A DNA stretch of 64,000 nucleotides. It comes from Tretioscincus oriximinensis. Its lineage: Eukaryota > Chordata > Lepidosauria > Squamata > Gymnophthalmidae. The DNA lies in the NCBI GenBank assembly GCA_022410635.1, contig JAJVDF010000028.1, positions 3,723,605 through 3,787,604 on the forward strand, in the 5' to 3' direction. This document shows, in pieces, positions 57,283 to 64,000 of this stretch (its first letter is position 1; every line of letters starts with the position of its first letter). A model generated the notes under the pieces. The model was not told the origin of the DNA. It worked only from the letters and a program-made list of their open reading frames with translations, and did no database searches. Both the position numbers and the translations under genes were made by a program.

Positions 57283-60200
57283 AGATCTCAGCATCTATTT
57301 AAAATACTAAATTGCAACGGAAAATGTGCTATTCTCTAAATTCCATGATTCTGTATATGGTGATTCTTCAAAAAGGAAAAAGAACAGAATTATTATTAAT
57401 AACAGGTCACATTTGTATCCAGATTCTATTTAACTTCCATTTTGATTCAACCATGTCTCCATGCAACTGTATGTATTATTTCTATATATTGCTTCCTCCT
57501 GCCTGTTAATGCATAATAATTGTTTGCCAGAAGTATGAAAAAGAATTAGAAAGCAATTGATTTCAAATTAAGGTAAATCAAAATCTTAAATAATTATGGC
57601 ATAGCCCATTTGAGTTTCTCCTGTTAGCAGAGAAACCTAAGGTCCCCAAAGCAAAATTAGTCTGTCTTGTATGTGCAGGGAGAAAAAAAAGGAGACTAAT
57701 TCAAACTGAATTAATCTGCAGTTCATTAGCAAACACTAATGTTGCTTTGGGGACTGAAAGAAATTAGCAGGATTATAATTATAAGCAACAAGTGTCTTCA
57801 TAAACATCTAATTGCTTGTCAAGGATGTACAATATACTATGTAAGGCTGTTGCATGACTGGATGCCATAGATCAGGTTTTTAGTTATGCAACAGATTGCG
57901 ATTATAATGTACCATCATGTATTAGGAAAGACTGTGGTGACCAGACAGAAGAAAAAGCAAGGCTATCACAGTTTATGTAAAATTATTGTTTTAGTAAATC
58001 CAGATTAGCTTGATATGTGTCTTTGCATTAAGCTAGCTGGATCACATTTGAAGTGGGACAACATGTGCCATGATGCACATGTTAAGTTCTGAATACACAT
58101 GATGTTAGCAATTCACTCTCTTCCCCATTGGTCAGACACAGATGGTACCACTAATTGCTGGATTTGAATGCTGTTGGCTAGTTCAAATGCTGTTGGCTAA
58201 TGAAGAAGAATGTGAAACAAATCAAGCCACAGTTTTAAGAGAAACACAAAAATGGGCTGTAAACACAAAATGATTATTTAAATTATTTTTAGTGAGAGGA
58301 GTAGAAAAAGGGATAATAACTTCAGAGACATCTTACTTACAAAATCCATGGCCAGACATTTTTAATGTGATTTTTTTTAATTCAAACTCCATAAAGAACC
58401 AGAAAAGTGTAAGCTGAGTTTTTAATTTGCTCCCAGGACATGAGAGAAAATTGTGACCTGGTATGGCCTGAGGCTAAGATCAGTTTAAAATATATATTCA
58501 AATTGCAACATCAGACCGCAACAGAATTCAAATTTATCAAAAGTTTAAGCTAAATCAGTCTATTCCAGTTATTTGGGAAAAATCCTGCAGAAGTGATCTG
58601 GGATACTTTTAAGACATGGATAGTGGAAAAATAGTGGAAATCAGACAGGAGTCAACTGGCACTCGAGGTAGTTCCTATTAGCTGTAGTCTGTTTGCCTAT
58701 ATGAAGGCTTCACTGCATTTGTTCCCATAAATTGTCACTTCACTTGCCCTTAGAAATTTTTTTGCGTTTTTTTACCATGTGAACCATTGGGAGAGAAATC
58801 ACATCTTAGGTTACCTGACAGGCATAAGTGCTAAATTTGAAAGTTTTGGGCACATTTCAAGAATCCTTGTCAAATGGAAAATCACTTGGAATGAGTAAGA
58901 ATAAATTTTTATTGTGAGCATTTTCTGAATGTAGGAGAGGACCACTCAATTCTACCTGGGACTTGGAAGAACAGTTTTTAATTGACAGTTTTGACTTTGA
59001 AAAAGAGTTGTTGACATTTTTTTCCTGGTCCTTGAACTTCTGCCTCTGGGACTTGACGCAGGCCAACGCATTACATCTATAGATGGGAACAAATACTGAG
59101 TTATATGGGTGTGTGACATTGGGAAAAAAAAATCCACCACTGTGGTTCACTTTAATTAATGGGCATTAGAGAGATGCTATGGTCTGTCAAAATGTGGGAG
59201 ACACTGGCTGTATGCACAGCACTTGTTTATNCTGGAATTTCCCAGCATTCCAGTTAATCAGTTTTCTAGTTTTAATGCACCTGGTTCGCATCTTTACAGT
59301 ATATTCTTAATTTTGCCGTTCTATCAACCCCCAATAAGTAAGTTTTTCTGTGCATGGGACACACTCCCCTGTCAGCCATTTTGTATGCTGTTTGTCAAGA
59401 GGAAGTCCTCTGAAGTATTATAGGTTAGTTTGCTTTATATATTAGATTCAGCCTCTCAGATTCTCATCAAAATATTCCCATAATATCCCTACATGCTGAT
59501 TTGAAAGTGGGATTTCCCAGAAATCCGATAATCTGTGCAATCAGTTTTAAAATCCGCACTCTTGTGAGGCAAATGCAACAGAAAATCATATTTCCAAGTG
59601 GATTATTAACCTGTATGGACAGAGGCACTATCATTTATTTTGAAGGAGTGAAGGTGACTCACTTAAAATTCCATAAAGTAGCACAGTATTTTTCATGCAC
59701 CCCATTTTGCCAAGACTCTTATGCAAAAGTAAGATTGATGCAGGAATATATATCATGCTCCCAACATTGTCCTTATGAAATGGAAGCAGAAATAACCTCA
59801 ATTCAACAGACATCTGTGAGCACATTGGGCTTTTAGTTTTACCAAATAGCTATTTCTTATGATCATACCTTCTAGGGTTTCATATATCTCTGACTGTGCA
59901 ACTGAACTGCTTCCAGGACCTGATGCGTCTTCATTATAAACTTGTAGTTAGATTGCTCTGGAGTGATCTGTTCAGCAACTATTTAACACACACACTGGTC
60001 CAGCTCTTTTCAGCAGGAACACTCCTTACTCCTAATCTTTCAGTTTCATATTTTCATCTTTCTCCCATCTTCAACAGACCGAAGAGATTTTTTTTTCCAG
60101 ATTGACAGAGACGAGCAGAGAGAGAAACAAAAATGAAGAACCAACCCTTCCTTTGCGTTATTGTTCCACTTTCCCTTTGGATCCTTGACAAATCTACAGA

Positions 60201-61483
60201 GGCCCATCTGTGAAAGAGAAATGCAAATATTACATTTCTTCAAGTACACTATTATCAGCCTATCCGATGACTCTGATGGCTTCCCATTGTCAACTCACCC
60301 TACTGAGAATTCCTTCAGTCATTTTGCTGGTATCCTCAAGTGGTCTTTCTTTCTTCCTTCCCTTCTTTCTTTCTTTCTTCTTTTCCCCTCAAGAGCTCTC
60401 TAACTAACTACAAAGATAATGCAGCACAAATTCTGTTTCTTGTACAAATCCATGACATATGGTAGAAGTTCTTGCACACACTGTCCTTTGAAATTGTTCC
60501 ATACATTTGCCTGGTGGGCAACTATGCTTTACAATTTGATGAAAAATGATGGCTTGCCCACTTAGGATTCCAAGCACATACACAAATTCTCACCTACTGC
60601 ACAGCACACTGATGATGGTTATACTCCCTGCAGGCAAAATTTCTCAAAGTCTTTATCCCTCCCTTCCTTCTCCCAGTCAGAATGAGAGAGAACCATTTCA
60701 GAAGCATTTTCCACTGGCGAGACAGATAGCTCTGCTTGCAATAAGATGTAAGGCACAGAATGTAAGGCTACAGAAGATGCAGCTAGTAATATGTTTGTCA
60801 TTTGTTAGATACAGAAAAGAAATATACCTCATCTATACAAGGTTTTTAAATTAGCTATGCTTGGATTTTATTCAATAAATGGCTCAGAAAACTGGGGTGA
60901 TAGCTTGTATTGTAACAATTTCTTATGCTTATGCTTTCTTGGCTCTATGAGTACTCTTGTTGTTTTGATAAAAAGCTTTCATTTTGAAGCAAATGTGGAG
61001 GGTTTTTTTTTTAAAAAAATATTTCCAGAGTGTTTCTGCAACCACAAGAAGTTTATATCACTGTATGAAAATATAAACGATTTTCTTTTTAATTATTTTT
61101 CTAACTGCAATAGATTTCTGTTAAATCTTATTGGGGAAAAGAGAGAGAGAATTGAATACACAGAAGCTGGTTACAGAGAATATAGGAACAGGAAGGGGCT
61201 TAAAGAAAGGGGAAAATATATACACATATTCATTACTTTTTACAACAGGATTTAGGTGGTTACAGATTGCTTAACAGACTAGAGATAAATTCATAGCATC
61301 ATCAGTGAACTGTTTGAGCTTTTGGGGAACATGCTATGGTTTGTCTATTCATGATCAATACTCTTGGTATTGGAAGTCATGCATTTATGAAAGCCAGTTG
61401 TTGGGATAGTGAAAAAAGAGTAAGTAGTTGGGCTATTGTCTTCACTTGAGCTGACAAAATTGGCTTCTGGGGCTTTTATCACA
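57283..61483. other. Unassigned sequence
   Basis: A long AT-rich stretch. Short open frames near 59500 and 60860 show no recognisable domain. A (TTTC)n run lies near 60355-60385. Confidence 0.35.
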
Positions 61484-61790
61484 GGCATGTGTGGCTCAGT
61501 TGCTAAGGAAACCATCTCTCATCTCAGAAGATCGGGTTTTGAAGCCCTGTGTTGGCCNTGGGGAGGGGTGAGCACCTTCTCCTAGCCTGTAGCTCTAGCC
61601 AACCCAGCTATTCNAAAGCATGAATTGCAAGAAATTACAACTGACTGCAAGTAGATACATGGGAACCACCGCAGCCTGATAGGGAAGATGGAATGTCAGC
61701 CTTCGGGCAAAATACCCTTGTAAGCCACTTTGAGTCCCTTTGTAAGTTGAGAAAAGCGGGGTAGAAAAACCCAGTTCTTCTTCTTCTTTA
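61484..61790 (+). mobile_element. tRNA-headed SINE, family A
   Basis: Head with GTGGCTCAGTTGCTAAGG and GGGTTTTGAAGCCC, full family body, tail (TTC)n after GGGGTAGAAAAACCCAG. Confidence 0.85.
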
Positions 61791-62132
61791 TGCATTTGGT
61801 GATCTAGGTTTCTGTTTTCCTTGTGCTAATGTAAATAGCAGATATGTGCTTCACAAATCATACTTTGACCATATTTGATGAAGAATGGATTGGGTTAGTG
61901 TATGAAAACTGGCAATTTAGCTTTACATCTTAACATTGAGATCTCCCGCAGAGATATGTGAACAACACATAGACATGATCTGATTATGCGATGAGCATCA
62001 TATTTGACTTATAAAGATACTGAATATTTATTTCTATATTTTTTTTCAACAGAGTTTATTATTTAAAAAATACTTATTTCTGTATTTCACATTTAAAAAA
62101 TCCTAAAATGTTTCAAAAAGGGGGGCACCTAG
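61791..62132. other. Unassigned sequence
   Basis: Nothing recognised. Confidence 0.35.
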
Positions 62133-62417
62133 TGGGTCATTGGCCTTTGGAATTTACTTCCAGAGGAGGTGGTGGTAGCTAACAGCCTGGATGGTTTATG
62201 GACACCAAGGATATCAATAGCTACTAGGATGGATGTTAATGTTGCCTCCTAGATAAGCAACAGACAGTATTTCTGAAACACCATTTGAAGGATGTCGAGA
62301 ACAGGTGCATATTTTGCCTTCTGTTCCAAACTGCCCAGGTGCAATTGGTGGCCTCTGTGTGAGACTGGACAAGATGGGCCCCAGCCTGATTCAGCAGGGC
62401 TCCTCTTGGGTTCTTAA
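62133..62417 (+). mobile_element. CR1-like LINE 3' end
   Basis: Starts GGGTCATTGGCCTTTGGAAT (the last RT codons), then the 3' UTR with CCCAGGTGCAATTGGTGGC and GCCTGATTCAGCAGGGCTCC. It is diverged, with small deletions. Confidence 0.85.
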
Positions 62418-62489
62418 GAGCCACTCTTATGGAATGAGGACTGCATAATCAGAGTTGAGCAACCCTCATTGTGCTTTTAGTATATTGTT

Positions 62490-62575
62490 TTTGTTGTTTT
62501 ATTATTGTAAACTTTCCTAGGGTGTTCAGACAAAATAAATATTTATTTATACTTTAAATAAATAAATAAATAATC
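62490..62575 (+). repeat. A/T-rich SINE-like tail with (AAAT)n
   Basis: TTGTAAACTTTCCTAGGGTG then (AAATA)n. It resembles a SINE tail but has no recognisable head. Confidence 0.4.
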
Positions 62576-63047
62576 ACCTGCCAGCGGTCTCTGTTTCTTG
62601 TGCTGTATTTTGTATGTCAGGTTTTTTCCTAAAGAAGCTGAGGAGATGGATAGATGGCTTCAGCATCAAAAGACATTTCCTTCTTTATCTTAGAGATAAT
62701 GAGATGGTTATCTGTTGGGTTCTTATTAAAGACTAGAAAGCCTGGCCTATGTTGAATTTCAAGATGATAATTAGTAAAGAGTAAAAATTAGAGCTGGTGC
62801 TTCTGTCTAATTTGAAAAAAATATCATAAAACTGGGAAAACCAAATAGTGCACAACAAGCTTACACAAAAGGATAAAACTATTCAAAAGAGATCAATACA
62901 AGTGACTCAAGAGCACAAGGAAAGCTCAACAAAGGACAATATTTCCTGCAGGTGGAAACTGTTTGGAGATGGAAAGTTGGACGAGCATAATGAAAAATGG
63001 NTACTTGTTACGATGTAGTGCCAAGGAAATAATATAGAAGTAGTATA
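62576..63047. other. Unassigned sequence
   Basis: Nothing recognised. Confidence 0.35.
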
Positions 63048-63120
63048 GGAAATCCTGCATTGAACAGGGTGTTGAACCAGCTAACCCTGAAAGTCCCTTT
63101 AGGATTCTATGTTTCTATGA
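63048..63120 (+). mobile_element. Classic amniote CR1 3' tail
   Basis: AACAGGGTGTTGAACCAGCT then AGTCCCTTTAGGATTCTATG and TTTCTATGA, the conserved CR1 end with ATTCTATG-type octamers. It is older and distinct from the TTCTTATG family. Confidence 0.8.
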
Positions 63121-63265
63121 ATACATTTACCACATTGCAAAAAATAAGTTTTTGTTTAACATTTCAACACTGACTATTTGAACAAAAGGAACACCGAAAC
63201 TCCAATATTAGTTGTCATATCCAGAATTAAAGCTGCATCCACACACATTTTTAAAGCAGTTCAAA

Positions 63266-63480
63266 GGAACATAAGAGGAGCCCCATTGAATCAGGCCAGA
63301 GCCCATCTACCTCAGCATTCTGCTCACACTGAAGCACACCAAATTGCATGATAGCACTGGTTGAAACCATCTCTTCCTACCCTGACTGAAAGCGAGCTTC
63401 TAACACATCAAGGGCCACATTTCAGCAGTAGTTTCAAATATCTTTCCCCTGGATGAGTGCCCATTGGACTGCTAGTAGAC
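63266..63480 (-). mobile_element. CR1-like LINE 3' end, worn
   Basis: GGAACATAAGAGGAGCCCCA and GAATCAGGCCAGAGCCCATC start the element in reverse. The match fades after about 63360. Confidence 0.7.
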
Positions 63481-63750
63481 CTAATTACACATGTCTACTG
63501 GTAATTCAAGGACACTAGATCTGATTCAAGTTCCATCATTTGCAGACACAGCACTGGTGGGTGAAGCCTCGTGGATTGCACTAATGTGAGAACCATTGTG
63601 GCTCTTTGTTGTGGTGTTATAAGTGGCATAATTGAGCTTTGTATAAAAAGGAACATCCCATATAGATTTAAGAAACAAATATTTACTAAATAGCTACCAT
63701 TGTGTTGGACAGCAAATGCTACTTGTTCCATGGGGGAATGTGAATATTAC

Positions 63751-63995
63751 ATAAAAACATAAGGGGAGCCCTGCTGAACTGGGCCAGAGTCCATCTAGTC
63801 CAGCATTCTGTCTCATAAAGTAGCCCACCAATTGCACCTGGGCAGCCAGAAACAGAAGAAAGCAAAACCTTCCCCTTTTCTTGACACCCTGCAAATAGTA
63901 TTTCAGAAATATTGCCTGTTGTTTCATCTCAGAAGCAGTATCAAGACATCCATCCTTGTAGCTGTTTATACCCTTGACATCCAGGAATAGATTTA
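63751..63995 (-). mobile_element. CR1-like LINE 3' end, running to the window edge
   Basis: ACATAAAAACATAAGGGGAG at the tail, then the full UTR to GTTTATACCCTTGACATCC. It may continue beyond the window. Confidence 0.85.
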
Positions 63996-64000
63996 GGTGA

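Noticed and set aside
59501..59836. 111-aa open frame
   Set aside because: No recognisable domain, no splice or promoter context, and ordinary length for AT-rich chance frames.

Overview
The window looks like intergenic or intronic DNA of a squamate reptile (a lizard-like genome). This is inferred from the repeats, not from any host gene: many CR1/L2-group LINE 3' ends with an octamer tail, tRNA-headed SINEs of squamate type, an R4/Dong-clade LINE, a chromodomain-bearing Ty3/gypsy element, and classic amniote CR1 tails. Single N bases are scattered throughout and there is one 753-base gap (50143-50895), so this is draft sequence. I see no bacterial-style genes, operons, rRNA, intact tRNA genes or CRISPR arrays. 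Most open reading frames are chance frames or the reverse strand of retroelement coding sequence.

Layout. 0-3 kb: a SINE, a (CTG/ATG)n microsatellite with a long pyrimidine tract, a G-rich block and a short degenerate telomere-like tract. 3.8-7.1 kb: a nested cluster in which an R4 remnant is split by a CR1-like insertion with a 7-bp target duplication and by a long-hairpin MITE. 7.1-16 kb: a possible L1 remnant, three minus-strand CR1-like copies, a classic CR1 tail and two SINEs. 16-30 kb: mostly unique AT-rich sequence with SINEs, two CR1-like copies and the first copy of a short foldback MITE. 30.3 kb: a hammerhead-ribozyme-like motif of the kind known from Penelope-like elements. 33-35 kb: half of a hairpin MITE and two SINEs. 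37-43 kb: a young CR1-like copy, the second foldback MITE, and a 3.6-kb chromovirus with two LTRs that has lost its protease, RT and RNase H. 45-47.4 kb: fragments of another dispersed repeat and one candidate 96-bp host exon. 48.1-51.7 kb: a near-complete R4/Dong-clade LINE set between two (TAA)n arrays. 52-64 kb: another LINE RT scrap, a second young CR1-like copy (55.1-56.2 kb), a SINE and several worn CR1-like tails.

How the parts relate. The CR1-like LINE is probably the most recently active family: the 37-kb and 55-kb copies encode almost the same RT C-terminus. The nesting at 5.6-7.0 kb gives a relative order, with R4 older than the CR1-like and hairpin insertions. The two R4 copies share the same 3' terminal sequence running into a trinucleotide array, which fits the known preference of Dong/R4 elements for such targets. 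The only candidate for host coding sequence is the small exon at 47.3 kb, and its gene is not identified.
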